From Lates calcarifer (lineage: Eukaryota; Chordata; Actinopteri; Centropomidae): a stretch of DNA of 64,000 bases. Where the stretch lies: assembly GCF_001640805.2 (NCBI RefSeq), contig NC_066852.1, forward strand, positions 3,300,274-3,364,273, written 5' to 3'. Position numbers and translations under genes: made by a program. Shown here in pieces: positions 41,262-53,148 of the stretch; position 1 is the stretch's first letter; the number at the start of each line of letters is the position of its first letter. The notes below the pieces were generated by a model that saw only the letters and a program-made list of their open reading frames with translations, had not been told where the DNA came from and ran no database searches.

Positions 41262-41695
41262 TTCCTGCTGCCTATCAAGAGTCAGGTTGCATTTGGGGAC
41301 TTTGAGGAGTTCCCAGGCCAGATTTGATAATCCCTCCAGTATGTTCTGAGTCTACCCCGTTGCCACCTACCAGTTAGCGCAGCCCAGAAAACCTCCAGTG
41401 GAAGGCGCTGAAGCATCCTGATCAGTTGAGAGCCACCTCAGTTGGCTCCTTTCAATACAAAGGTGCAGCAGCTCTAACCTAACTCCCTCTGGATGTTTGA
41501 CCTTCTTACCCTATCTCTAAGGCTGAGCACAGCCACCTTACAGAGGAAACCCATTTGTATTCACAGTCTCACTCTTTCAGTACCTACCCAAAGCTCATGA
41601 TCATAGGTGAGGGTTGGAATGTAAATCGAAAGCTCCCTCCTCACCTCAATGGTCCAGTACAACCTCCACATTACTGCTGATGTGCACCATATTAT
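41262..41695 (+). repeat. Retrotransposon-derived dispersed repeat, non-coding remnant
   Basis: CAGGCCAGATTTGATAATCC, CCTACCAGTTAGCGC, CACCTCAGTTGGCTCCTTTC, CCCTATCTCTAAGGCTGAGC and CTACCCAAAGCTCATGATCA follow in the order known from a common teleost repeat. All frames are broken. Confidence 0.6.
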
Positions 41696-44600
41696 AAAAC
41701 AGCATCCTTTAAGTAGCCCCTTCCTGCCTGATAAATGCCCAGACATCTTGAAAATTGGCCTTTCCCTTTAAATAACTTGGCAATCTGAAGATTCTTGATT
41801 AATCTTTACTTCCAAATCACTGCTTCTATACCAAATGAACCTTGCAGATAAACCTAATTTTTGACCAGATGGCTGAAGCTGCTGCAGTAATTAATGTTAC
41901 ATTATGCAGCCTTGTTCAGACAACTCAACCTCAGCAAATGAGATAATACAGTTCTAACTTCTGCTCTGTCTTGCATTGAGAGTTGTTTCTGTTCAAACCT
42001 CTGCTGCACTGTATATGGTCACTGAAAAGACAGGCCATTTTTCAAGTGGTATTCCTCTATAAGGACATTACAATTCAAGAAGATACAGATCCTCCTTTTC
42101 TTTTGCCTGTAGCCAAGTTGTTCTTGCAGAAAACCATGAGGCTGCACAGTCCTGATTCAGATGCAGGGAACAAAGGAAAATCAATTAGCTGTGTGACCGC
42201 CTGTTTCTTTGTGCCCTCATCCCCTAATGCAGCCCATTATCGCCCAACAGTGAAGGAGTCTGAACTCTCTGTCAGCAACATTCAGGCACTAATGTCCTAT
42301 AACAAGCCTGCCTCAGATGATCAGTAACACTGTCTAATCACAGTTATCTGTAGCAACTGGTTTTCAAGTAACCACACACCTCACTTTAGCATTGTGTTTT
42401 TTAAGATGTAGACCCATACATAACATCAATAAGTTGAGCTTAAACTACGGTATATTCAATCAATCTATGTTTTGGTACACGAACAATTAATCAAATGTCA
42501 GTGTGGTAAGTTACTTACTTGTTTGGAGGAGCAAGAAACTCTCCTGGTTAAATCAAACAGAAGAAGCAACTTCATTAAAATGTCAGGTTCTTTTATAAAG
42601 AGTCAAAATACAAGCATGTGCACATTTAAAAAAAAGTAAGGAGAGAGGTTAACTACACCTCCGAAGGTCCATTTTCTGTCCACTACATCCAGTCACTGTG
42701 TAAAATTCTGTTGTGTACGATGCTAACAGCGAGTAAGTTTGTGCATTGTAGTGGTTCTGATAGTCACGCTAAAGCTAAAATCATAACACAACGTAACCTT
42801 GTAGTATTTTGAAACTATTCAGAAGACACAGCTGTTACAATGAGTGACACATTACTCTTAAAGGAAAACTTTTAAGTTTGGAATTTACAGTTACCAGCCT
42901 TTCCTTAGCCTTGTTTAGCTAACTGTTATCATCTCATTACACATTATTACCATATAGTTCAAAGTCACAATCATCAACCCTTTTTCCAACAACAGGACAA
43001 CTGTTTTCAACAACAAAAACTCACTTAACAAAACAAAACAAAAACATAAACCCACTGTAGATTAGCAACCCAGCATCCAGTCAAAGATACCAACTAGCTA
43101 ATGAACGCGCTGGATTGTTTAGCAGCTAAAGAGAAAATATTTTTCTCAGAGTTGAAAACAGAGCTAGTAGAAGAATTAACCTTGTACTTAAATTCATAAA
43201 GGGGCAGAAACACAACTCCAAATGATTGATGATGTTGTTCTCTGTCTGTTAGATGTGTAAGTTTGCAAAATGTTTGCTAACCTGTTAGCTTGTTAGCTAA
43301 CAGAAGGTGTTGGCTGTTTGTCTTTGGGTTTCTACCCCCAAAGAATCAGTTCATTTAAATGTTAAGCAAACGCTTAAAAATGAACTGCTCTTTAGTTGAT
43401 GACGACTCTCTTTTTGAGGAGGATAAACAAGCAGAAAGTTTTAGTCTGACAGGAAGTTTTGTTCTTCCTGCTTTTCATCATTAGAAAGAAGGATCATTGC
43501 TCATCCATTCATTCATTTACTCACCTGGCAGAGATTCAGGCCCACCTCATCATAAAAGACATATTTTTACCGGCTAACAACATCTCTGCAGTTACTGTAT
43601 GACAAGACATCTGTTCAGAAAATAATGTAGCAAACTTCACTGAAAAGAGAAAAGAGCAAAAATGCACAATTATTCTTGTTTGCTTTCAAGTGACAGGAGA
43701 TGGCATTTTGTCTGACAGCCCACATTAGAAGGATATTTTTTAGGGATATACACAGAACCGTGGAGGATGCCCATTTACTTTCCTGTCAAGAGTATGTTTT
43801 TGGGACATTTTGACCTCTGATTTATGTCTTTGAGCACAACAGAAAATGAGGAAATTTGAGCTTTCAGCCATCTATCTAACAAATGGAAAATGCATGAAAT
43901 GATGAACGAGTGGCTCTGGTGGCTCGCTGAATCCTGCAGCTGAACTCCACCTCTGCAGGTAGAAAGGGAAGACGGATGCAACAATAGAAATAAGGCAACT
44001 GTGAAGCTGAGATTAATATGTTTATTTTCTTGTGTAATATTTCTGCTTTGATGAGTGTGACTAGTTGACTTCAGCAGGGGTTTCTGTGTGTTAGTAAATG
44101 ACAGTGGTGGCACCTGGTTTCTGCTTTCAGAAACACAGCACTAAGCTATTTGTGACCATGGCAACCACAGAAACCGCACACTACCTACTGTAGCCATAAG
44201 GCCACACGTATATAGAAGAATTTTTTGAAAGGAAATTATGATTTTAATGGATATAAATCAACTCACTCTCACTCCAGCTCCACCTCAGCGTCTTTAAGCA
44301 GGTTGTTTTCCAGTATCATCCAACAGTGAAACACAATAACAGAGGATATTAAACCCTCCTGTAGATTAGAATACTCTTTTGTCCAGCGTCACATCCGCTT
44401 GACCATCTGTCATTCACTTAATTTCAAACCATACCCTCTCTAGTTCTATCTCGGTACATCTCTGCTCTGATGTACGTCTTGTTCTCTTGTTTTGCTACCT
44501 CTACTGATACATGTTACATTTTCTTATCTTTTTGTCTGGTGATTCCCGACAGCAGGACTTGAAGCTTCACAGGGTGCACTTCTTATTTTTACTCTTTGGT

Positions 44601-47600
44601 AGCATTTCTTGTAAATGCTTTAACTTGCCTTTGAATGAGAACAGGTGGTCTAATGACACCTTTAAGGGGGTTGATCATGCTATTGATCAAATCAAACAAC
44701 CTCTAACACCTCATACTTCATTTGGACTTTTTTGAAACACACTGATTCTTGATTAATAGTTGTACTTGTATACTTATATAACCTGTGGGTTTAGGTAACA
44801 GGCTTAGGTATTTTGTGTTCTTGAGCGTGTACAAAGTCCACTCAACCATGAAGAATGGTGTTTGCACAGATCATGGTTGTGTGTACTGGTGCAGGGAGGT
44901 ACTTCTAAGACTTGGGCTGCGTCCTGCCAACACCCTGGTTGTTCTCAGGATTTCATCTGGGTCACGAGGAAGAGATTACAGCTTACCCCTGTCCTCCATT
45001 TTACATGCCTCTGTCTGGCTCTTAAATGACACCAAGCAGCAGCACAGAAACTCTTAAACATCACTCAACGCTTTCACAGTGCTAAAACCTGTTCATTTTT
45101 TCTTAATTTAGAAATGAAATATCTCACATGCACAAATTTATTTCATTAAATCTAAGATTGAAGCACAAGGCTCATATAATCCTCAAGCAAAGGCCAAATC
45201 TCTGACTCTCAGCACATGATTATATTATTTCTGGAAAATGTCTGATGACTCAGACACCCAGGTAGACTCACATATTCATTATGGATAAATGCTACAAAGC
45301 AAAAATCAAATACTGTCTTTACTAGCAGCATTTGCTCAGTGCAACAAAACCTTGTGTTGTTGCACAATGTTAAACAATGTTTACACCTTCTCAGAAAGCA
45401 CTCTCTGATCAAATCTGTAAGATGTAAGATTACCAAGAAACTTTTTTTGCAGGTGGAATTACCCAGAACACCTTCACAAAGGTCAGTTTCTTGCAAAGTT
45501 AGATTGAACTGAAATCCCCTTCAAAAAAACAACAGCACAGAGGAAAACATCTTGATACATGTCATTAAAGTTATAGTAAGTTTCTGACAAAGTTTGGAGA
45601 GGAATGAATGTTTTTTCTTCTGTTTCTATGAAGATTATCCACAATTTATTATCCATAATTTGGAACTATGCAGGTAAACCAGGCCTCATGATACCGTTGT
45701 GCAGTGTTCTCTCCTTGATGGGCTTTAGCTTACCTCCACTCGATCGCTTCATTACATTACAGTGGTTGTATGTTCACTGGCAGCAGAACTCTCACAACAC
45801 AAGGGACAACACAAGTGAGAGTAAGAGGCTAGAAAATGCATTATGTCAATGACTAGTCCCCACAAAGATAGGTGTACAAAGATGTGTGTGTCTGTCTATG
45901 CAGTTTCTTGTGCCAGTACACAGAGTTTTTGTGTAACTGGAGTCATCAGAAATCCTCTTATCTCTTGCTGTTTGGGCCCGCTGATGTGTGAAGTTCTTTT
46001 GTACATTTTTAAGGACAACTGCATCTTGAAAAGTGCTGAGTGTGCTCAGAAACTACAATGACTCAGGGTCTGGAAGCTGGAGAAAATCAGTCTGCTGGAG
46101 GCATCGGTGAGAGCCTGAGGCTGTCAGGAGTATTTCTGAGAAACTGAAACATGTGATCCATCAGTTCCTGACTGTAAACAGGACTTGAGCATCTATTCAT
46201 GCAGATTCCAGAAGGTGTTTCACTTGTGAAAGTTACATGTTGAGGGTGTTGGGCCTGTGCTCTAAGAGCCCATACAGCTTGACATTATCAGTTACCAGCT
46301 TATTCACAGCTTGCAACTGCGTCTCACTTGAGGCACATATAGATTTTAGATATGGACTTTCCCACTCTGTCAACTTCTCACACTGTCAGCTGTCATTTTC
46401 AGCTCCTGCAATTTTCTTTTTATGATGGCTCCATCTTTTCAGCGAAGCAATCATCATGCTGCTGCCAGAATTTAAAATGGTCCGTTGCTCTGCCGTCCTT
46501 GGCTGTCATTTCAGCACGGTTTTATTCACCCCACCTCCTCTCCACCTCCTCCTGTGTTAATTCGACTCCTCAGAGGGAGATCCAACTCTGGGAATGAGCT
46601 ACCACCAGCAGGATTTCCATTTTGGTGCTTGGCTTTCTAGTTTTCAGATTCTGATTGATGACAGTCCAAACATGAGCAACGTGACTTCACACTGGGATGT
46701 TTTCAGCTCAGCTACAACCAAAAACTTTTCAAAACATCGCAGTTGAACTCTTATCTATCTATTAATGTACTCACACAGTTCAGAAATACACTGACAAGCA
46801 TCATAGGTCTCTTTTCATCTTAGAGTTTAACTTGTTCAAGTGAGAGGGTAAACACAAGGTGCACAGCAGCCCAAAAACAGTCTGTAAAAAGCAGAGGCTG
46901 CTCTGTGCAGCAAAAAACACATCTTAAGTGATCAGGCTCTTAGTACAAGTAGATAATAAGCTACAGAACGTGCTACACTGTTAAGGGTTTTTTTTTTTTT
47001 CATTTTGGTTCTAAGCAGCAGAGGTATCAATTAAGACCAACTAAAACTGAAGAAATGCCTCCCCAAAAAACATATCACAGGAGGTCAGTCTTTCTTTGTT
47101 TTTTAAGGATACTTCTGAAGCTCTGTATCAAATTCCATGACAGTTCCCAGTCTTGTCGCTCTCTCCTCTTGCAGCCACTGCACTATCATTTGTCTCAGTT
47201 CACAGCAGAATCAATCATGTAATCATTGATGATCACATGCTGGACAGAATCATTGTTTCTAATGGACAGAATTTCAGTGTAGTTCTTTGCCAGTATTGTG
47301 CTGTGGGGACAAGCCACATTCACGGCTTTTGTAAGTGCTTCCAGAAATAAAGACGATGTGTTCTTGGAGCTAAGGAGCAGCAGCCATCAGGGTTTACTGG
47401 CTGTCCAGTTTGTGCAGGTCCTGCACCAAACCATTTAACTTTGAATATCTTATGTGTTTTTCTTATGTAACTGTTGGTATTGCTTTTCGCTTGTTGTCTT
47501 CCTCTTGCTGCTGCCATGTCAGATGTCTGTAGGTATCCTCACATGTAGCCTGACACTTTGTTTGCTTTAGGAAGAAGCTGCATTACGATGGGATTGCTGA

Positions 47601-47749
47601 TTGTGGGCTCTGTTTCAGTTTCTTTGCCGGGGTGTTCCTGAAGCTTCCTGGTTGTAAGTCTTCTCACACCACAGTGGTAAGTAGGGCCTGGACAACTGGT
47701 AAATTGTCTTGTTGTATACGCAGTATCAGGAGTGTCACTCGTACTTCAG

Positions 47750-48110
47750 CCCTATGCTCTCATGGCTCCAAAGCTTGACAGGCCTGACGTGCTTAGTTAC
47801 GGTTGCTAAGCCATGATTGGACCACTGCTGCTCAGAGTAGGAGTTTAGCAAATAGTCAGTCCCACAGTCATCGCCGTTTTGACGTCACAGTGCAAAGCAT
47901 TTTGGGTTATTCCCTTTGAGCACAGTCTGCAGAGTTTTAGGTACAAAGAGGTCAACCACAGAGCCATCAAGTGATTTCTGATTTCACGCAACTACTTCAT
48001 ATACTCCTCATGAGTAACACCATGATTGCCTTCAAGGAGAAACTTCCAAAAGTGCGAGCTCTTATTTCTGAAATGGGCCCAATTGTTTGAGTCATCACGT
48101 TGTGACTAGG
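47750..48110 (+). repeat. Probable dispersed repeat (GACGTCACAGTGCAAAGCATTTTGGG type)
   Basis: TTAGTTACGGTTGCTAAGCC, ATGATTGGACCACTGCTGCT and GACGTCACAGTGCAAAGCAT resemble a fish interspersed element. The call rests on recognition alone, and boundaries are approximate. Confidence 0.4.
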
Positions 48111-49834
48111 GAAACACACAAAAGACTGAGTACTTGGAGAGACACTGAGTGTAACCAGGAGGACGCCAAAATAAAAGAGAACAAGCTCCACGATCAGTTT
48201 GAGAAGGATAAGACTGTGACAGCAGGCGTTTCACCCCACCTTGAAATGCAGACATTTAAAGCAGGTCTAAACCTTTTTTCCCCTTTAACCTGTGATTGTC
48301 CAGCAGTATTTAAACCATGGTCATCATTATTTGAAGCGTGCAGAAACCTTTAAGCTCCTGTCTGTGGAGAAAGCCACAACTCAATGCATAAAAGTGTCTC
48401 AATGACGTCAGGTAATGACTGAGCACTAAAGCACATAGGGACCACAAGCTAAGTGAACCTGTTAATGCTTCAGTAGTGAACTGGTATTCACTTACAGGCA
48501 CGATGCCATAGAAGACCCACTTGTGAGCCACTTCCAAGAAATCAATATATGAAATACTGTACCTCACACATGAAAAGTAAAAGCAGGTACATTAAGCAGA
48601 CTTTGGTTCCATATACAGCAGTGGGCCGGTAAGAATGTCCTTGATCCTTCATCACAAATTTTAAAAACCAGTATATTTTGTTTAATATTTCCAGTCTGCC
48701 TCACAATAAATATAAAAATACTGAAATATAATTGGTGATAAATATTCACAAAGTGTCAAGAACGACAAATAAATTTCCACAGAGAGGAAGTCACCAGTGA
48801 ATATTGATTTTTTTTCTGCCTCTACACCTCAGCTCATCTGTTATGTGGTATATTAACATGAACCACAATGATAAATTATTATTACATGAAATGCGTCAGT
48901 GCTGCTAAATTGGACGTAATGTCCTTCTGTTATTGTTTGTATGTTTATTTGTCCAGAGACCTATTTGCTTCCAAACTCCCATCTAAAGATTAGCAGTACA
49001 ATAGTTGCCTGTCACGAGGGAAATTCTTTTAATACAATTATCTCTCTGTTGTGGTAGCAGAGCTCCTGTCTTTGTTTGCTTAATTAATACTTTGTTGTGG
49101 GCTGTTACAGACTAAATGTTCTTGCAATTAGAGTGTTGGCTGGAAATGCTACATCGGCAGAGGCCCTGGGCTAGACACAATTAACACCACGGTGCTTCTG
49201 TGATTTGTTAGACAGGAATATACTTGTCAGGGAGGTGGTTTAAGACCTTCAAATGAAATGCAAGTGTAGCCTTTGAGGCAAGGAGATGGTTTGGATGGTG
49301 AAAAGAAGGAAGGAGAAGTGGTGGTGCCTGCTTATGTGATAAAAAACCAACCAAAACTACATTTTAAGCATCATGTCAGTGAGAGAAATGCTGAGGTATT
49401 TCCAAAAAGACCAAACTTTGGTGATACTCAGGATGCGCCGTGTCAAAATTCAAATCGGGATTAGAAAACACTCCAAGATTGCTCGCTTGGGGCTTGAGAT
49501 TTAGTGGCAGGGATTTAAAGTTGGTGCACAGCGTCGTCTTCCTCTGGGCCAAAGTACTCGACACTCGATGGACAGGAAGCGACTTGTTTAAACCCTGAAG
49601 TCCTTTAAATCCTGCCAAACATCTCGGGCAATGTGTGTCATTTCGTCATTACTTCATGCACAAAAGAGCCTGGCAAAAGGAGTTGGATGTGATTGTAGGT
49701 ATGAATGAATGCCTGAATGAATGTATTAGTGGTGTTGTTTCCATCAAGTACGATGCACACAGAAGACTATATACTATATACTATTTAGGAATGTGCACTA
49801 TGTGAAGACAATATAAACTAAAATAATTCATGTC

Positions 49835-50282
49835 TTAAAGGTGCTATATGTACATTTTTGCTATTGCTACATAGCCAACGTTAGCATTAACAACTGTTTA
49901 CTTACCAGTCTAGAGGAGACATTGTTCAAGCATCAAACAAGTTCAGCATCAAACTTTATTCCTTCACTCGCCAAGAGCTGTCTCCACTGGTGGAAAACAA
50001 CACCAATGTTAACTCTTGTTTTGCTTCCATTTCTATCAGTTCTTTTCCTCTACTTATGTTAGCATGCTAACCAGCTAGCCCAGGCCCATCCTGTCTTGTA
50101 ATACAACTTTGAGATAGTGAGTCACTGTCTGCCCTCAGTCCAACATGAGAGGATGAGTTATTATCACTCTAACATCCTGTCTTGTAAACACAACAATGGC
50201 TGAAGCTCATGGTCAGTAAACAGCTGTAAATGCTAACACTGGCTATGTAGCAATAGCAAAAACTAACAAAGAGCACCTTTAA
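49835..50282. mobile_element. Foldback MITE with about 70-bp inverted repeats and TTAA flanks
   Basis: The left arm (49839-49907) begins AGGTGCTATATGTACATTTT and includes TGCTATTGCTACATAGCCA. The right arm (50210-50278) is its inverted counterpart with TGGCTATGTAGCAATAGCA and ends GCACCT. Both ends are flanked by TTAA, as for piggyBac-type insertions. The 448-bp element has no transposase, so it is non-autonomous. Related fragments lie at 3681 and 19451. Confidence 0.7.
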
Positions 50283-51186
50283 AACTTTATTTAGACATAT
50301 GACCCCTCTACAAGACAGGGTTGCAACAATGCAGAATAATTCAGCAGCCTCATTATTTTTGATTTTGTCTTTTAGAGATGCAGGTTTCCTAACAAATTTG
50401 CAAGAAATCAAATTACCAAAAGAACAATGAACAGGTGGACAGGAGGTCTCAAGGGGACCTAGGGACAGAGAACATTTGTCTTGTTGGTGATTCAGCCTTA
50501 GATGTAATATTTGCATTTGGAGTCTCTTAATAAGGAGACCAAAGGTAGTAAAGCAAGTCATTATGGAGCTGATGAAGCAGGGTGACTCAGTCAGAAACAA
50601 CCAAATTATGTGTGATGTTAATGAGAAGAGACACACTGGGGAGCTGGGTAATTGTGAACGACTTGGTAGACCGCAGATCAGACAACCAGACAACCAGGTA
50701 GTGGATGAGAGAAGGACAGGAGTGGTGAGGAGACCCATGCATGTAATGAGCATGCTCGTGGACGTAGGTGGAGACATGTCAGAGGTTGTTTGTATGGTCC
50801 AATTTAACTGTTGCACCCTGCAAAGCCGTGAATCGATGTGTTTCCACTGCAGCCTCACAGCGAGGGATAATTATTGTGAATTTAATTTTGAATGAAACAC
50901 CAATACTCAAAAGGTGCCTGGTGGTGTGATGTAGGGAAGCTGGGAAAGGTTCAACTTAATGTTAAATGTCCTCTAAATCTTCACAGTCACTGGGCATTCA
51001 GGCTCACTGGTTTACTGGGACATTATACTGATGATAACAGCTGTAGTCTGTTCCTACACTGATCATCTGGGAGGATGTAAACAAACCAGGATTAAAACTT
51101 TAACCTAATAATCCTCATTTCAAATCCAACGTGCAGCAAACTGCACTGTACACCTGTTAAAAAAAAAAAAACAAACACGCTAGAAA

Positions 51187-51236
51187 ACTACATCTCCCAT
51201 GATGCCCCGCCCCACCGCAGACCCGCCCCCTTCGTT
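51187..51236 (+). promoter_or_regulatory. ZNF143-type promoter motif with GC boxes, probable castor2 promoter
   Basis: Bases 51187-51205 read ACTACATCTCCCATGATGC, a near-perfect match to the ZNF143/THAP11 promoter motif (ACTACAATTCCCAnnATGC). It is followed at once by CCCCGCCCC and CCCGCCCCC, GC-box-like Sp1 sites, in an otherwise AT-rich interval. Such motifs sit close to transcription starts of vertebrate housekeeping genes. The nearest downstream coding start is castor2 at 52635, 1.4 kb away with repeats between, so a non-coding first exon and a 5' UTR intron are implied. A divergent minus-strand transcript is possible. Confidence 0.6.
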
Positions 51237-51869
51237 TGAATGGCAAGTTGTTTGTTTCACTCCGACCAGCTGCTAACTATTCCAGTCGGAGAGCAAACAT
51301 GGGGACCAGCGGTCCACTGCTTTCCCATTAAACAGGTCTGACAAGCTGCGGGGACCTGGTCACACACTCACTTCCGCTTTCACGTTTTATCTTCAAAATA
51401 AAGGCACAGGAATTGTAACAGTAAAAAACATGCCACTCCCATTCAAACGAATAACAGGTCTGTGTTTTTTTTCACATCGCTCTTGTCTGTCTTTGTATCT
51501 TAGATATAATCAGCATAGCCAGATATACTGAGGTAACAGAGCCTGGTAGCAGAAATATTTTAACTGCTTTGATTGTTCGTGTTTGATTTGTGTAGTTAGC
51601 CTTAACATTTTGTGCATTTTTTTGTTTAAATTGAGCTGTTTTTTAAGGAAATCAAACACCTACTTACACAAAAACTACTAAAAACAAGTAAATCCAATTT
51701 TCTATAACAGTGCCTGCACTTTAAATAAAGCATTACCATTTCATTTACCAATAAAAATGTGTAACTGTTGTTTTACTATGTTTCTATATTGAAATTACTT
51801 GTTTTCATTTCAAACTCTTATTGTGTTATACAAACAAATCAGTGGACAGTCATGGAAATGATTTGTTGT

Positions 51870-52000
51870 GCAATATTCTAAGATAATTGATAAATCTCTT
51901 AGTCGATAAATGTCAGAAAATAGTCAAAAATATCCATCATATGTTGGATTTTAATATTTAATATTTACTGACTGATTAATGAACCAATCATTTCAGCAGT
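51870..52000. repeat. Fragment of AT-palindromic MITE
   Basis: ATAATTGATAAATCTCTTAG then TCGATAAATGTCAGAAAATA and ACTGACTGATTAATGAACCA correspond to parts of the element at 57451-57785 and 6522-6785. Confidence 0.45.
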
Positions 52001-52053
52001 ATAGTACAGAAGGAATCTGGAAATACATTCAACACTGTTCTAAGTATTGTTAC

Positions 52054-52300
52054 AAGAATAGTTTGGGATTTTGGAACAAACTCTTATTTGCTTCCTGGTG
52101 GAGATAAATAGTCATTGATAGAACGATTGATCAAGTGTATCAGCCAGCAGCTGGTTAGCTTAGCTTAGCACAAAGACTGGAAACAGAGGGAAACAGCTAG
52201 CCTGGCTGGCTCTGTACAGTGATTACAAAATCCACTTATCCACATATGTACACACACAGACCAGCTCTTTTGTTACAAATGGAGCTTGGATACAGGTTAA
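52054..52300 (+). repeat. Percomorph repeat with GGTTAGCTTAGCTTAGCAC core
   Basis: TAGTTTGGGATTTTGGAACA, AGCTGGTTAGCTTAGCTTAG, CACAAAGACTGGAAACAGAG and GAAACAGCTAGCCTGGCTGG are the ordered hallmark blocks of a very common percomorph interspersed repeat. Confidence 0.7.
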
Positions 52301-52514
52301 ATTCAGCTGAGGTCCCTTTAAAAAAGGAGGAATGACCCCTGTGCATTACCAATTCTGACGCTGGAGACTTTTATTTTGAAAACCTCAGACCAGAAGCGGC
52401 GAGCGGTTCCGTCGCAGGTTTGACAGCAGGTCCGTTTTTTTTTTTTTTTTTTACCTCTTTGCTTTCTTTATTCCACCCTGCCTCCCTCTTTCTTTCTCTA
52501 TTTAATACGCCTTA

Positions 52515-52544
52515 GCGCGTGCACGCGTGTGTGTGTGTGTGTAT
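52515..52544. repeat. Alternating purine-pyrimidine tract (GC/GT)n upstream of castor2 ATG
   Basis: GCGCGTGCACGC is followed by (GT)n. Thirty bases alternate purine and pyrimidine without a break, a composition that favours Z-DNA. It lies 90 bases before the start codon. Confidence 0.8.
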
Positions 52545-52606
52545 TTATTTATTTATGCATCTTATTTGAAAGTATCCAGGTTTTTTTAAAAAACATTTGG
52601 TTTTAG

Positions 52607-52634
52607 TCGCTCCTCAAATGAGAAGACGTAAAAG
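52607..52634 (+). promoter_or_regulatory. Candidate 5' UTR splice acceptor and castor2 start context
   Basis: A T-rich stretch ending TTTGGTTTTAG (AG at 52605-52606) would place a splice acceptor 28 bases before the castor2 ATG. An in-frame TAA at 52629-52631 lies two codons upstream of the ATG and fixes the start. The start context AAGATGG has A at -3 and G at +4, a strong Kozak match. Confidence 0.4.
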
Positions 52635-52747
52635 ATGGAGCTTCACATTTTAGAGCACAGCTTGAAAGTGGCGAGTATAGAGAAAGAGGGGATCCAGATT
52701 TGCACTCACGGATTAATAAAACTCGCCTTCCTGGCCTCAAAAACAAG
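52635..52747 (+). CDS. castor2: castor2 exon with initiator ATG
   Basis: A 113-bp coding part from ATG 52635 to donor GTACGT. It encodes residues 1-37 plus two bases of R38, with MELHILEH at the start and GLIKLAFLASKT at the end; the latter corresponds to GLIKLAFLSSKT of human CASTOR2. An in-frame stop just upstream confirms the start. Confidence 0.95.
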
Positions 52748-52971
52748 GTACGTAACTTCCAGGACGTGATATCTGTGTGAAAATCCTCTGTGTCATTAAT
52801 GTTTTTTTCCACATGCTCTGCCTCAGTGCTGTTTACTGTAACATTACAGCAAACTACTGCTGCACGTACAGGACTTGAATGCTTGTGTTTTAAAGGTGGA
52901 GGTGTTCGTTCCTGCGCCCAGTCAGTTCCTGTAGTTGTGTTAATGCTGTAAAAACGCAGCTTGATGTGTTC

Positions 52972-53010
<39 letters not shown>

Positions 53011-53096
53011 CTCTGCCACCAGTTCCCAGGCCTATCCTTGTTCTGTAGTGTCATTTTGTAGCTTTGTGCCATCTGTAGCTGGGTCGACGCCAGCAG

Positions 53097-53148
<52 letters not shown>

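Larger units (their letters stand above)
40126..51186. other. Intergenic interval between doc2 and castor2
   Basis: No exon of a recognised family on either strand. It holds dispersed repeats at 40905-41205, 41262-41695 and 47750-48100 and a foldback MITE at 49835-50282. The remainder is AT-rich with only short chance frames. Conserved non-coding elements cannot be judged without alignment. Confidence 0.55.
51237..52606 (+). other. Probable non-coding exon 1 and 5' UTR intron of castor2
   Basis: It follows the ZNF143/GC-box cluster and ends at a T-rich AG acceptor. It includes a 10-codon upstream frame (51299-51331), a MITE fragment (51870-52000), a percomorph repeat copy (52054-52300), an 18-bp T tract (52436-52453) and an alternating purine-pyrimidine run (52515-52544). 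The exon boundary of the non-coding exon cannot be fixed; GT sites near 51337 and 51359 are possible donors. Confidence 0.35.

Noticed and set aside
41983..42327. A 114-codon + strand open frame
   Set aside because: No recognised family, no splice-consistent neighbours, and it lies in intergenic DNA next to a retrotransposon remnant.
50169..50858. A 229-codon open frame on the - strand, overlapping a 110-codon + strand frame (50563-50895)
   Set aside because: The C-terminal part is the arm of the foldback MITE and the rest is rich in Ser, Cys and Leu without recognisable motifs. Overlapping frames on both strands without family similarity look like chance.
52603..53019. A 138-codon - strand frame with His-Thr repeats
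   Set aside because: It is antisense to castor2 exon 1 and driven by a (TG)n microsatellite.
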